DNA of 54,312 bases from an uncultured Prevotellaceae bacterium (GCA_946188395.1 CAMHUU010000018.1:1-54312); one strand, 5' to 3'. Counted from the first letter of the stretch, positions 26,433 through 36,645 are shown. Numbers and translations: made by a program. Notes: generated by a model from the letters alone, not told the origin.

Positions 26433-29400
26433 ATGAACAAAACGAATCTTTTGAAGAGGACTGTCATGCCCATGGCATTGATGTGCTCTGCCATGCTGTT
26501 CACCCCTCCCATGTTGGGTTTACAGACTGCTTATGCAGCCGAACAGCAGCAAGGAAGCATCAGTGGTATGGTCGTCGACAGCCAAGGTGAACCAATTATT
26601 GGTGCCAGCGTTGTTATCGTAGGTGGAAAGACTGTTCAGGGAACAGTGACCGACTTCGACGGTAACTTCACTTTGAAAGTGAATCCAGGCACCCAGTTGA
26701 AAATCTCTTACGTCGGCTACAAAGAACTGATTGTCAAGGCTTCTGCCAACATGAAGATCACGCTCGAAGAGGAAGCTACCATGCTGCAGGGCGTCGAAAT
26801 CGTGGCTTATGGTGTACAGAAGAAAGTCACCGTCACTGGTGCTCTGTCATCTGTCAAGGCCGAAGACCTGACCCGCACGCCAGTTTCTTCTGTCAACAAC
26901 GTGTTGGCCGGTCAGCTTTCGGGTGTGACCACCGTGCAGTACTCTGGTGAGCCCGGTAGCGATGCTGCCAAGATCTTCGTTCGTGGTCAGGGAACATGGG
27001 CCGACTCATCACCCCTGATTCAGGTGGATGGTGTGGAACGCGAGATGTGGGATATCGACCCCAACGAAATCGAGAGCGTTACCGTACTGAAGGATGCTTC
27101 TGCTACGGCCGTATTCGGTGTTCGTGGTGCGAATGGTGTAGTGCTGATCACCACCAAGCGCGGACAGGAAGGTAAGGCAAAAATCTCCTTCAACCTGTCG
27201 TTCTCTGCACTGACACCTACCAAGATGGTTGAACAGGCCAACTCCTACGAATATGCCACCTTCCACAATGCCATGCGTGCCAACGACGGCAAGGAGGGAT
27301 ACTTCTCACAGAGTGTGATTGACATGTTCAAGAATGGCACCGACCCCATCCGTTTCCCGAGCGTACAGTGGACCGACTACCTGATGAAGGACGTTACCCT
27401 GCAGCAGCAGCACAACGTCAACATCTCCGGTGGTAACAAGACCGTGAAGTACTTCATCTCAGCCGGTATGTTCACACAGGATGGTATCTTCGAAGAGTTC
27501 GACCGTCCTTACGACTTCGGTTATCAGTACCAGCGTTTCAACTACCGTACCAATCTGGATATCGACGTCACGAAGTCGACCAAGGTCAGCTTCAACATCT
27601 CCGGTAAGATTGATGAGTCGCGCAAGCCGCACACTGGTCAGTCGTCAGACCAGATGATCCGCGAGATGTACTGGGCATCTCCTTTCAGCAGCCCTGGCTT
27701 TGTCGACGGCAAATACATTGTCACCAGTGTCTCTGACGCTGACAACTATGTAGACGATATTCTGAAGCCCCAGGGCGAGACCGCCGGTGTACTGCCTTTC
27801 GGCACCAGCACACCTATGGCCTATGCCATGAGTCAGCCCGGTGCTTATCACTATAACAACAACAAGCTGCAGATGGACCTGATCCTCGACCAGAAACTCG
27901 ACTTCATCACGAAGGGTCTGTCGCTGAAACTGAAGGGCTCTTACAACAGTTCCTATCGTGTTCGTAAGGAAATCACCCACAGTGCAGCAACCTATACACC
28001 GGTGTATCACAAATACGCCCTCACCGACGACAACGGTGAGTACATCGTGACTGGAACCAAAGAAGTCACCGACAAGGATGGAAACGTGTCAACCATTCCC
28101 GTCTATGCTTGGGGCGAGCGCACCGACCTGCGTCTGAGCGGCGACAACACCGATCCCGTCTATTCCAATGTATCGGACGCCAAGGGACGTAACTGGTACG
28201 TCGAAGGTTCGCTGAACTACAACCGCTCCTTCGGTCTGCACACCATTACAGCTTTGGCCCTTTATAACCAGAGTAAGGAGTATTACATCAGCGGTGACTA
28301 TTCGGATATTCCCCGTACCTACGTTGGCTTCGTAGGACGTCTGACTTACGACTGGAACAACCGCTACATGGCTGAGTTCAACATCGGTTACAATGGTTCC
28401 GAGAACTTTGCTCCCGGCAAGCGCTTCGGTGTCTTCCCCGCAGGTTCTGTGGGTTGGGTCATGAGCGACGAGCCGTTCTTCAAGCCCATCAAGAAGGTGG
28501 TCAGCTTCTTGAAGCTCCGTGCTTCTTGGGGTCTCGTCGGTAACGACAAGATTGGTGGTAGCCGCTTTATGTATATGGCTGACCCCTATATCGTCAATCA
28601 GACGAACACCTTCGACCGTTTCACTTACACCAGTGTGAACGAGCCCGCTTTCGCTTACCTATTCGGTATTGAAAACGGTACCACAACAAAGGGTGCCTAC
28701 GAGTCTGCCAAGAACAATCCTGAGGTATCTTGGGAGAAGGCCTTCAAGCAGGACTACGGTATCGATGTCAACTTCCTTGACGACCGCCTGCGCGTAGTAT
28801 TCGACTACTATAAGGAGCATCGTACCGATATTCTCGCTCGCGACTATACTGTTCCAGGATTCCTGGGCTTCGATCCTCCTTACACCAACTTCGGTATCGT
28901 CGACAGTCATGGTTGGGAAGTGTCAGTTAACTGGCAGGACAAGATTGGTAAGGATTTCCGCTATTCGGTGAAGTTCAACCTCTCGCATAACCAGAACGAG
29001 ATCATCGAGGACCGTCAGGCTCCTCAGGAGAATGAGTATATGTACACACGCGGACACCGTATTGGCAGCCGCCTGCAGTACAAGTTCTGGAAGCTTTACT
29101 ATAATGGTGCCGAGGCCGACTACGAGAAAGAGTTCGGCACTCCCTACCCCACTCAGCTCAAGACGCTGAAGCCCGGTGATCCTATTTTCGTCGACCTCGA
29201 CAAGAATGGCATCATCGATGCTAACGACCAGAGCCGCGACTATGGTTATACCGACGACCCGCAGTACATTGCCGGTCTGAACCTGGCTGCTTACTATAAG
29301 AACTTCTCGTTCAGTGCACAGCTCACTGGTGCCTGGGATGTCAGCCGTGTGCTCGGCGACGTATTCCGCCGTCCGTTCCAGAACCGTTCTACCGTGCTCG

Positions 29401-29753
29401 ACGGTGGTCTGCTGAAATACCATCTGGAGAACACCTGGACGACAGAGAATCCTGATCCGAATGCTGAATATCCCCGTGCTACCTGGGATAACGCCGACCA
29501 AAACTATGCTGGTTCTACGCTCTACGAGAAGGATGCCAAGTACCTGCGTCTGAAGACCATCCAGATTGCTTACGACTTCAAGTTCCCGTTCATGAAGAAA
29601 CTGGGTATGACTGGTCTGCAGCTGGCTCTCAGTGCCTACAATCTCTTTACGATTACTCCGTATAAGTTCGGCGATCCCGAGGCCCGTGCCAGTACGACAC
29701 CATCTTATCCCCTGCAGCGTACCTACACCGCAAGTCTTAAGATTGGATTCTAA
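26433..29753 (+). CDS. SusC-like TonB-dependent outer-membrane transporter (pair 1)
   Basis: A 1106-residue protein with a signal peptide ending near TAYAAE (about residue 36). Then come a carboxypeptidase-regulatory-like domain (QGSISGMVVDSQGEPIIGAS, about 40-115), a plug domain (LAGQLSGVTTVQYSGEPGSD, VDGVEREMWDIDPNEIESVT, VFGVRGANGVVLITTKRG) and a 22-strand barrel ending in Phe (KIGF). It imports oligosaccharides with energy from TonB. SusD pair 1 follows 29 bases downstream. Specificity for RG-I fragments is inferred from neighbours. Confidence 0.95.
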   Translation: MNKTNLLKRTVMPMALMCSAMLFTPPMLGLQTAYAAEQQQGSISGMVVDSQGEPIIGASVVIVGGKTVQGTVTDFDGNFTLKVNPGTQLKISYVGYKELIVKASANMKITLEEEATMLQGVEIVAYGVQKKVTVTGALSSVKAEDLTRTPVSSVNNVLAGQLSGVTTVQYSGEPGSDAAKIFVRGQGTWADSSPLIQVDGVEREMWDIDPNEIESVTVLKDASATAVFGVRGANGVVLITTKRGQEGKAKISFNLSFSALTPTKMVEQANSYEYATFHNAMRANDGKEGYFSQSVIDMFKNGTDPIRFPSVQWTDYLMKDVTLQQQHNVNISGGNKTVKYFISAGMFTQDGIFEEFDRPYDFGYQYQRFNYRTNLDIDVTKSTKVSFNISGKIDESRKPHTGQSSDQMIREMYWASPFSSPGFVDGKYIVTSVSDADNYVDDILKPQGETAGVLPFGTSTPMAYAMSQPGAYHYNNNKLQMDLILDQKLDFITKGLSLKLKGSYNSSYRVRKEITHSAATYTPVYHKYALTDDNGEYIVTGTKEVTDKDGNVSTIPVYAWGERTDLRLSGDNTDPVYSNVSDAKGRNWYVEGSLNYNRSFGLHTITALALYNQSKEYYISGDYSDIPRTYVGFVGRLTYDWNNRYMAEFNIGYNGSENFAPGKRFGVFPAGSVGWVMSDEPFFKPIKKVVSFLKLRASWGLVGNDKIGGSRFMYMADPYIVNQTNTFDRFTYTSVNEPAFAYLFGIENGTTTKGAYESAKNNPEVSWEKAFKQDYGIDVNFLDDRLRVVFDYYKEHRTDILARDYTVPGFLGFDPPYTNFGIVDSHGWEVSVNWQDKIGKDFRYSVKFNLSHNQNEIIEDRQAPQENEYMYTRGHRIGSRLQYKFWKLYYNGAEADYEKEFGTPYPTQLKTLKPGDPIFVDLDKNGIIDANDQSRDYGYTDDPQYIAGLNLAAYYKNFSFSAQLTGAWDVSRVLGDVFRRPFQNRSTVLDGGLLKYHLENTWTTENPDPNAEYPRATWDNADQNYAGSTLYEKDAKYLRLKTIQIAYDFKFPFMKKLGMTGLQLALSAYNLFTITPYKFGDPEARASTTPSYPLQRTYTASLKIGF

Positions 29754-29782
29754 TATATAATAATATAATAAGGTATATCATT

Positions 29783-31888
29783 ATGAAATTACATCATAAA
29801 ATCATTTCGGGAGTAGTGGCGCTGATGATTGGCAGCATGGCGTTCACTGCGTGCACCGATGACATCAAGTTCGGTGACGCCTTCATCGAGAAGACTCCTG
29901 GTGGAACCGTGTCGCTCGACACCGTGTTCAGCAGTGCTGAATACACGAAGCAGTTCCTCGTAGGACTCTACGTGTTGCAGTACTACGGCCTGCCTTTTAA
30001 GAATGCTACAGGTGCTCCCTGGAGTGTCAGCTACTGGAACTCCAAGATGGATGCCATGACCGACTGCTACCAGCAGCACTTCAGCGGCGGTGGTGCTTTC
30101 GGTAAATACTACGGTGGTCTGCTGACATCAGCCGACATCGGTAATACCGATCACCCGTTGATTTCCTACACACACGATTTTGTTTGGGAAACCATCCGTC
30201 GTTGCTATCTGCTGATGGACAATATCGATAATGTTCCCGGTCTGACCGATGCCGAGAAGAAGAACATGATTGCCCAGGCCAAGTGTCTGGTGGCAGCACG
30301 CTATTTCGACCTCTACTCCATCTATGGTGGCCTGCCCATCATCGACCACACCTTCACGGGTCTGGAGGGAACGTATGAAGTACCCCGTGCTACAGCTGAG
30401 AAGACGGCTAACTTCATGGTCAACCTGCTCGACGAGGCTATTCCCGACCTGCGCTGGGCGTACAACGGCAACACCATTGACACCGATGCCGAGAACAACA
30501 CCGGACGCTGGACGGCCGCTGCTGCGATGGCACTCAAGGCCAAGATCTTGCTGTTCAATGCCTCTCCGCTCTACAACGATGCACAAGGCTATTACAACAG
30601 CACCACCCAGGCCGAGAAGGACAGTCTGGTATGGCACGGCGATTTCAAGCAGGCGCGCTGGGAGCGTGCCTTGAAGGCTTGTGAGGACTTCATGAACCGC
30701 AACGCCCAGGAAGGCAACTGGTATCAGCTGAATCAGGCTACAGGAACTGCACCTGAGGACTATCGTCAGGCTTATCGTATGGGTTATATCTATCAGGGCA
30801 GCCGCGAAATCATCCACTGTACCCGTGTGACCGGAACAACCAGTGCCAAGGCTTCTTACCAGTGGGCCAACTTCGTAGGTCCCTTCGGAACAAGCAAGGG
30901 CCCCTATCGTCATTCTTATAATCCCACAGAAGAATATGTGGAGATGTTCCCCTGGAAGGATGGCAGACCATTCAACTGGGAGGTGGACTCTATCAACGGC
31001 AATATCGGCGGTCAGAACGGACAGCTGTTCTACAAGTGGACAAAGGGTAAGGTGACCAAGAAGGAAGCTTCGCGCGACCCACGTCTCTACGAGAATGCCA
31101 TCGTTTGCAGCCAGACGCTCTCTCTGAACTGGACCACCGGCAAGCCCGAGGGTGATGTTTATGAACTTTGGGTCAATGGTGAGCACGAAGGTACCGATGC
31201 TGCTGCCGTCGACGAGAAGACCGGCGAGATAAAGGTGATGGAGAAGGACCTGGGCCGCTTTGCTACCGGTTATGGTGTCATCAAGTACTACCTGGGACAG
31301 GAATATTTCGGCAAATACACCCAGTGGGTTTACCTGAGCTACGACGAGATGCTGCTCATGTACGCCGAGTGTCTGGCTCAGTGCGGTCAGCTTGACAAGG
31401 CTATCCAGCAGGTTGACCTGGTTCGTGCCCGTGTCGGTCTGAAAGGACTGAAATATGGTCAGGCTGCCTATAAGGGCGATAAGAGCAAGTTGCCCAATCT
31501 GGGCACGAAGGAAGGTCTCATCGAGGATATTCTCCGCGAGCGTGCCTGCGAGCTCGGTATGAGCAACAACCGCTATTACGACATGATTCGCTACAAGCGT
31601 ACTGACTGGATGACCAAGAAACTGCATGGTCTGATTACCTTCCGCATGATGTTGAACTCCAAGCGAGAGTTGATTCAGAACAACAGCGCCTATATTGGAA
31701 CAGACAAGGATGCCGGTAAAGAAGAGCCCTATATGTTCTCTTATCTGAAGTTCCAGATTCAGAATCCGGCCCGTCATCTGTGGAACTATGCGTCTGATGA
31801 CCTGGAAGTCAAAAAGTGGCTGCTGATGCCTTTCCCATTGTCTGAAATAAACAAGGGCTATGGACTTGTCCAGAACCCGGGATGGTAA
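29783..31888 (+). CDS. SusD-like outer-membrane glycan-binding lipoprotein (pair 1)
   Basis: A 701-residue lipoprotein. The signal peptide ends in MAFTAC with the lipidated Cys24. It has the TPR-like helical framework of RagB/SusD proteins, with typical pieces QAKCLVAARYFDLYSIYGGLPII and DILRERACELGMSNNRYYDMIRYK, and ends KGYGLVQNPGW. It caps the SusC barrel on the cell surface and loads glycan fragments. At 701 residues it is longer than most SusD proteins (500-600). Confidence 0.95.
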   Translation: MKLHHKIISGVVALMIGSMAFTACTDDIKFGDAFIEKTPGGTVSLDTVFSSAEYTKQFLVGLYVLQYYGLPFKNATGAPWSVSYWNSKMDAMTDCYQQHFSGGGAFGKYYGGLLTSADIGNTDHPLISYTHDFVWETIRRCYLLMDNIDNVPGLTDAEKKNMIAQAKCLVAARYFDLYSIYGGLPIIDHTFTGLEGTYEVPRATAEKTANFMVNLLDEAIPDLRWAYNGNTIDTDAENNTGRWTAAAAMALKAKILLFNASPLYNDAQGYYNSTTQAEKDSLVWHGDFKQARWERALKACEDFMNRNAQEGNWYQLNQATGTAPEDYRQAYRMGYIYQGSREIIHCTRVTGTTSAKASYQWANFVGPFGTSKGPYRHSYNPTEEYVEMFPWKDGRPFNWEVDSINGNIGGQNGQLFYKWTKGKVTKKEASRDPRLYENAIVCSQTLSLNWTTGKPEGDVYELWVNGEHEGTDAAAVDEKTGEIKVMEKDLGRFATGYGVIKYYLGQEYFGKYTQWVYLSYDEMLLMYAECLAQCGQLDKAIQQVDLVRARVGLKGLKYGQAAYKGDKSKLPNLGTKEGLIEDILRERACELGMSNNRYYDMIRYKRTDWMTKKLHGLITFRMMLNSKRELIQNNSAYIGTDKDAGKEEPYMFSYLKFQIQNPARHLWNYASDDLEVKKWLLMPFPLSEINKGYGLVQNPGW

Positions 31889-31893
31889 TATTC

Positions 31894-31928
31894 TTGAGTT
31901 AAGAGTTAAGAATTAAGAATTAAGAATT
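31894..31928. repeat. Heptameric array between SusD 1 and SusC 2
   Basis: Units TTGAGTT, AAGAGTT, AAGAATT, AAGAATT and AAGAATT with an exact 7-base period. The array fills the gap to the SusC 2 start at 31936. Confidence 0.88.
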
Positions 31929-31935
31929 AGCTAAT

Positions 31936-34791
31936 ATGAAGAAAAGAAATATATTTCTGCTGTCACTGCTTGCAGGCGTTAGTATGCCGGCAGCAGCACA
32001 GCAAGACAGCACAGGCATCAGCTTCGTAGACCAGGTCATTGAGGTGGGAGCCAACAAGGACTTCACCCGTGCCCAGTCTACCGCAGCAGTGTCGGTCATC
32101 ACCAACAAGGACGTCAACAAACGCTCTGCCAAGAACATCGGCAATTCGATTCTTGGACAGGGTAATGGTTTGGTATCCCTGCAGGGAACAGGAACCTACT
32201 TCGAGCAGAACCCGACGTTCTACATCCGCGGTCTGCAGAGTCTGAGCACCAGTACTCCCCTCGTCCTCGTCGATGGTGTGGAGCGCGACATCAGCATCGT
32301 CAGTCCCGAGGAAGTCGACCATGTGTCCATCCTGAAGGATGCCGCTGCCGTAGCCCTCTATGGCTACAAGGGTGCCAACGGAGCCATCCTGATCACCACC
32401 AAGCGTGGCCAGTATAACTCGAAGAACATCCGCGTCAGCTACGACCACCTGTTCAATTTCCAGACAAACCGTCCTAAGTTCGTCGATGGTGCTACCTTTG
32501 CCAGTGCCATGAACGAGGCTTTGGCTAACGAAGGATCACCTGCACGTTACACTGCTGACGAGATTGCCGCCTTCCAGAGTGGCAACTATCCCTTCCAGTA
32601 TCCTAACGTGAACTGGGTCGACGAGACGTTCCGTAAGAACGGAGCCACCAACAAGATCAATGTTGAATTCAGTGGTGGTGGTGAGCGTTTCCGCTATTTC
32701 ACCATGCTGAACATCCTCTCCGACAAGGGTTTCATCAAGAACTTCGGTGCTACCGACGGATACTCCACGCAGGATAAGTATGTGCGTGGTAACCTGCGTA
32801 CCAACCTCGACATCGACCTGACACCGACCACCATGCTGAAAGTCAACATGCTCGGTGTGCTCAGCGAGATGTCGCGCCCCGGCGGTCCTACCTCTATCGG
32901 CAGTTCATCGTCTACGGCTAAGGCCGACCTCTGGGACATGGTCTACAGCATTCCTTCACTGGCATTCCCCATCAAGAACGAAGATGGCAACTGGGGTGGC
33001 AGCTCGGTCTACAGCGGCGTCAACAACCCCGTAGCTGAGTCTTCCGGCGCTGCTTACTATAAGTTGCACGAGCGTGCCCTGTTTGCTGACATGACGTTGA
33101 ATCAGGACTTGAAGTACTGGACACCTGGTCTGAGTCTGACTGCCCGCTTGGGTTACGATACCTACTCGACCCTCTACGAGGATCACAGTATGACGTACCT
33201 TTACGGTAACTATCCTTCGACGGGTGTAGTCGGTCAGAAGGGAGACCTCTGGACCTCTGGTACTCCGGGTACCATGAGCAAGAACTCTGGCACCGTCGAC
33301 TGGGCACGCCGTCTCATCTTCTCAGTAGGTATGAACTACGACCGCACCTTCGCTGACAAGCACTATGTGTACACACAGCTGAAGTGGGACTACGAGTATC
33401 AGAACACCACGGGTAGCACGGGTTACACCGTCTACCGCCACAACATCTCCTGGTTGGGCCACTATGGTTTCGACAACCGTTACATCGGTGAGGTGGCACT
33501 GGTCTACTCGGGCAGCAACCGTCTCGCCCCGGGCACCAAATGGAACCTGTCGCCGACATTCTCGGCTGCTTGGGTGGCTTCTAACGAGTCGTTCATGAAG
33601 GACGTGAAGTGGATTAACTTCCTGAAACTCCGTGCCAGCTATGGCATCATCAATGCCGACTATCTGCCGGGCGACAACGTTTGGAACTACTATGCTAAGT
33701 CTTTTGCTCAGGGCTCGTCGAACACGGGTAGCTACCCCTTTGGCGCTGGTTACGACTACGTCTATGCCAACTCTACACTCGGCCTGCTTCCCACCGCGAA
33801 TCCGAAGCATGAGAAAGCGAATAAGTTCAACATCGGTATCGATGCCACGCTCTTCGGTGGTCTGAATGTCGAACTGGACTATTACATGCAGCAGCGCAAG
33901 GACATCTGGGTAGCCGGTACGGGTGCCTACACGGCCCTCATCGGTTTCGACGCTCCTTACATCAATGCCGGTAAGGTCAACAGCAGCGGCTTCGAGCTCT
34001 CGCTCGACTATACCAAGACGCTGGGCGATGTGACCTTCAACGTGGGTGGTATGCTGAATCTCAATAAGAACGAGATCAAGGACATGGCCGAGGAGCCGAA
34101 GGCATACTCGAACCTGGTAGAGACGGGCAATCCGCTGAACTCGACCTATGGTCTGGTGGCCATCGGTCTCTTCAAGGACCAGGCTGACATCGACAACAGC
34201 CCCAAACAGAACTTCTCGACCGTACGTCCTGGTGACATCAAGTATCAGGACATCAATGGCGATGGTGTCATCGACACCAACGATAAGACCAAGATCGGCT
34301 ATAGTGCCTACGCTCCTGAGCTTTTCTACAATTTCCATGCCGGTGCAGAGTACAAGGGTGTCGGTATCGACCTCATGTTCCAGGGCGTTGGCCGCTATAC
34401 CGCCAACCTCAGTGCCAAGGGCATGTACTGGCCCTTGCTGAACAGCACCTCGCTTTCGCAGCAGTACTATGACGGACGTTGGACTGCCAGCAATCCTGAT
34501 CCAAGTGCCAAGTTCCCGCGTCTGAGCTCTACCAGCAATGCTAACAACTACCAGACCAGCACCTTCTGGCAGCGTGATCGCTCGTTCCTGAAGCTGCGCA
34601 ACGTCGAGGTGTACTACAAGTTCCCCAGCAGCCTGCTCGAGAAGACGAAGTACATCCAGACTGCCAAGCTGTATGTGCGTGGTGTCGACCTGTTGTGTTT
34701 CAATCACCTCGACGATGCCGATCCTGAGTGCTATGGTGTGACCAATCCGCTCAACAAGAGTGTAGTCTTAGGTGTACAGTTGTCATTCTGA
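31936..34791 (+). CDS. SusC-like TonB-dependent transporter lacking the N-terminal carboxypeptidase-like domain (pair 2)
   Basis: A 951-residue protein with a signal peptide ending at MPAAAQQ (about residue 23). The plug domain follows almost directly (SAKNIGNSILGQGNGLVSLQ, LVLVDGVERDISIVSPEEV, LYGYKGANGAILITTKRG), without the regulatory-like domain seen in pair 1. The barrel ends in Phe (VQLSF). About 35 residues between signal and plug contain SFVDQVIEVG, which may serve as the TonB-contacting segment (inference). The start ATG fits the signal peptide, and the upstream gap is only the heptamer array, so this is a short-type SusC rather than a truncation. Confidence 0.93.
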   Translation: MKKRNIFLLSLLAGVSMPAAAQQDSTGISFVDQVIEVGANKDFTRAQSTAAVSVITNKDVNKRSAKNIGNSILGQGNGLVSLQGTGTYFEQNPTFYIRGLQSLSTSTPLVLVDGVERDISIVSPEEVDHVSILKDAAAVALYGYKGANGAILITTKRGQYNSKNIRVSYDHLFNFQTNRPKFVDGATFASAMNEALANEGSPARYTADEIAAFQSGNYPFQYPNVNWVDETFRKNGATNKINVEFSGGGERFRYFTMLNILSDKGFIKNFGATDGYSTQDKYVRGNLRTNLDIDLTPTTMLKVNMLGVLSEMSRPGGPTSIGSSSSTAKADLWDMVYSIPSLAFPIKNEDGNWGGSSVYSGVNNPVAESSGAAYYKLHERALFADMTLNQDLKYWTPGLSLTARLGYDTYSTLYEDHSMTYLYGNYPSTGVVGQKGDLWTSGTPGTMSKNSGTVDWARRLIFSVGMNYDRTFADKHYVYTQLKWDYEYQNTTGSTGYTVYRHNISWLGHYGFDNRYIGEVALVYSGSNRLAPGTKWNLSPTFSAAWVASNESFMKDVKWINFLKLRASYGIINADYLPGDNVWNYYAKSFAQGSSNTGSYPFGAGYDYVYANSTLGLLPTANPKHEKANKFNIGIDATLFGGLNVELDYYMQQRKDIWVAGTGAYTALIGFDAPYINAGKVNSSGFELSLDYTKTLGDVTFNVGGMLNLNKNEIKDMAEEPKAYSNLVETGNPLNSTYGLVAIGLFKDQADIDNSPKQNFSTVRPGDIKYQDINGDGVIDTNDKTKIGYSAYAPELFYNFHAGAEYKGVGIDLMFQGVGRYTANLSAKGMYWPLLNSTSLSQQYYDGRWTASNPDPSAKFPRLSSTSNANNYQTSTFWQRDRSFLKLRNVEVYYKFPSSLLEKTKYIQTAKLYVRGVDLLCFNHLDDADPECYGVTNPLNKSVVLGVQLSF

Positions 34792-34826
34792 TAATGGATA
34801 ATTGATAATTGAAAATTGAGAATTAT
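34792..34826. repeat. Heptameric array between SusC 2 and SusD 2
   Basis: Units TAATGGA, TAATTGA, TAATTGA, AAATTGA and a degenerate GAATTAT that merges with the SusD 2 ATG. It starts at the first base after the SusC 2 stop codon and leaves no other sequence in the gap. Confidence 0.85.
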
Positions 34827-36492
34827 GAAACTGAAAAATATATTTTTAAGTGCACTGGCCGTTCTGGCGTTCTCCTCTTGCAACGAGCAGATGGACTACA
34901 AGGAGTTCAGCATCTACGACGAGGCTTATATGCAGAAGAAGTTTGAGCGTGCCGGTGGTTTCCTTTCGACCATCTATGCCGACCTCGACTCCGATTTCGG
35001 CAACTATAGCGGAGCCACGCTGGCTTCAGCCACTGACGAGGCTGTCTACTCACACGACGGCAACGCCATCGAGAGTTTCTTCAATGGTGCCTGGAGCCCC
35101 ACCAATGCCAACAGCTCCACCTGGACAACCTGTTATCACGGCATTGCATATTGTAACTTGTTCCTCGACGAGTTCACCGGTCTGACCTTCGATGACTATA
35201 AGCTCGACAAGAACTTCAAGGCCGAGATGTACCAGTATAACAACTACCAGTGGGAGGCCCGCTGGGCGCGTGCCTACTTCTACTTCCTGCTGGTGCGCCA
35301 GTATGGTGGTGTGCCCCTGATTACGAAGAATCTGCCTGCCGACGAGGCTAACGTACAGCCCCGTGCTACGGCCGAAGAGATCTTTAAGTTCATCGACGAC
35401 GAGTGCGTAGCCATCAAGGACACCATCACGAAGGACTACGGCAACCTGGGCGACCTGGCCATGACTCCCGCCAACAACGGACGTGCCAACAACCTGGCTG
35501 TACTGGCCCTGCGTGCCCGTGCTGCACTCTATCATGCCAGCCCGCTGTTCAATCCAAACAACGACCAGAATCTATGGCGCGCTGCTGCCGAGGCTAACAA
35601 GGCTGTCATTGACGCATGTACTGCTCGCAGCATGAAGTTGTCCAGCGACTACAAGGGACTCTTCATCGGCAACACCAGCTGGAGCGATGCCAATGCCGTC
35701 GGCGAGATCATCTTCGGTCGTCGTATGCCGACTGAGAACCGCACCTTCGAGACCTACAACTTCCCCGTAGGCATCTCGGGAGCCGGTGCCGGTGGTGGCG
35801 GTGGAAACTGTCCCTCACAGAACCTCGTGGAGGCTTACGAGAATGGCGACAAGCGCTTTGCTGAGACCGTGGCCTGCAATGGCGACTCTTGGCCCAATGC
35901 CAACACACAGCCGCTGGAGACTTTCATTGGCGGTGTCAACGGACTGCCCAACACTTACGCCACTCCTACGGGCTACTATCTAAAGAAGTATGTCACTGAG
36001 TCGGTACAGATTGCCGGTAACGGTGCCAACACCTGCAAGCACGTATGGGTGACCTTCCGTTTGGCTGAGTTCTATCTGAACTATGCCGAGGCTATGTTCA
36101 ACCTCTCAGGCAGTGCCTATTCAGCAGCCACAGGATTCTCCATGACTCCTGAGGCTGCCATCAACGTGGTTCGCAAGCGTGCCGGTCTGGCTAACATCGC
36201 TAAAGACCTGAGTGCTGCCGACTTCAAGGCAAAACTCGAGAACGAGCGCTTTGTTGAGCTGGCCTTCGAAGGTCATCGCTTCTTCGACGTCCGTCGCTGG
36301 AAGGAAGGCGACAAGTACTTCAAGACCATCTACGGTATGCAGATTACGAAGAATGCCGACGGCACGTTCACCGAGACGAAGACCGTTGTTCAGAACCGTC
36401 AGTGGGATGAGTCGAAGATGAACCTGTTCCCCATTCCGCAGAGCGAGATTCTGAAGTCGGGCAACATCCTGACGCAGAATCCTGGATGGTAA
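34825..36492 (+). CDS. SusD-like outer-membrane glycan-binding lipoprotein (pair 2)
   Basis: A 555-residue lipoprotein. I chose the ATG at 34825, giving MKLKNIF, over a TTG three codons upstream. The signal ends AFSSC with Cys19. RagB/SusD features include QWEARWARAYFYFLLVRQYGGVPLI and LENERFVELAFEGHRFFDVRRWK, and it ends LTQNPGW like SusD 1. A glycine-rich loop (GAGAGGGGG) near residue 325 may lie in the binding face. It works with SusC 2. Confidence 0.95.
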   Translation: MKLKNIFLSALAVLAFSSCNEQMDYKEFSIYDEAYMQKKFERAGGFLSTIYADLDSDFGNYSGATLASATDEAVYSHDGNAIESFFNGAWSPTNANSSTWTTCYHGIAYCNLFLDEFTGLTFDDYKLDKNFKAEMYQYNNYQWEARWARAYFYFLLVRQYGGVPLITKNLPADEANVQPRATAEEIFKFIDDECVAIKDTITKDYGNLGDLAMTPANNGRANNLAVLALRARAALYHASPLFNPNNDQNLWRAAAEANKAVIDACTARSMKLSSDYKGLFIGNTSWSDANAVGEIIFGRRMPTENRTFETYNFPVGISGAGAGGGGGNCPSQNLVEAYENGDKRFAETVACNGDSWPNANTQPLETFIGGVNGLPNTYATPTGYYLKKYVTESVQIAGNGANTCKHVWVTFRLAEFYLNYAEAMFNLSGSAYSAATGFSMTPEAAINVVRKRAGLANIAKDLSAADFKAKLENERFVELAFEGHRFFDVRRWKEGDKYFKTIYGMQITKNADGTFTETKTVVQNRQWDESKMNLFPIPQSEILKSGNILTQNPGW

Positions 36493-36501
36493 AGCCAATA
36501 G

Positions 36502-36535
36502 TGTAGGCAGGGCATAAAGTGTTCTGCCTACATTT
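36502..36535 (+). terminator. Hairpin terminator after the SusCDCD genes
   Basis: TGTAGGCAG pairs with CTGCCTACA (9 bp) around a 13-base loop, followed by TTT and an A-run. It lies 10 bases after the SusD 2 stop codon. Confidence 0.65.
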
Positions 36536-36563
36536 AAAAAAAGTAAAAAAAATAGTAGGAATG

Positions 36564-36594
36564 TTTGTGTTTTAGCGAATTATTCTTACCTTTG
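36564..36594 (+). promoter_or_regulatory. Promoter for the secreted 726-residue protein gene
   Basis: TTTG at 36564-36567, 19 bases of spacer, then TACCTTTG at 36587-36594. This is a near-perfect Bacteroidales promoter. It lies upstream of the ATG at 36646, so the leader is about 45 bases. Confidence 0.82.
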
Positions 36595-36645
36595 CACGTA
36601 GAACAAATCTTTTTTTTATTATTTACTAACAAAAACCAATTAATT

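Noticed and set aside
30128..31777. A 549-codon minus-strand frame over SusD 1, and similar long frames at 33322-34707 and 9493-10749
   Set aside because: All are antisense to clear SusD, SusC and GH3 genes and show no domain or signal of their own.
34816..34824. TTG start for SusD 2
   Set aside because: It lies within the heptamer array; the ATG at 34825 begins the lipoprotein signal directly.
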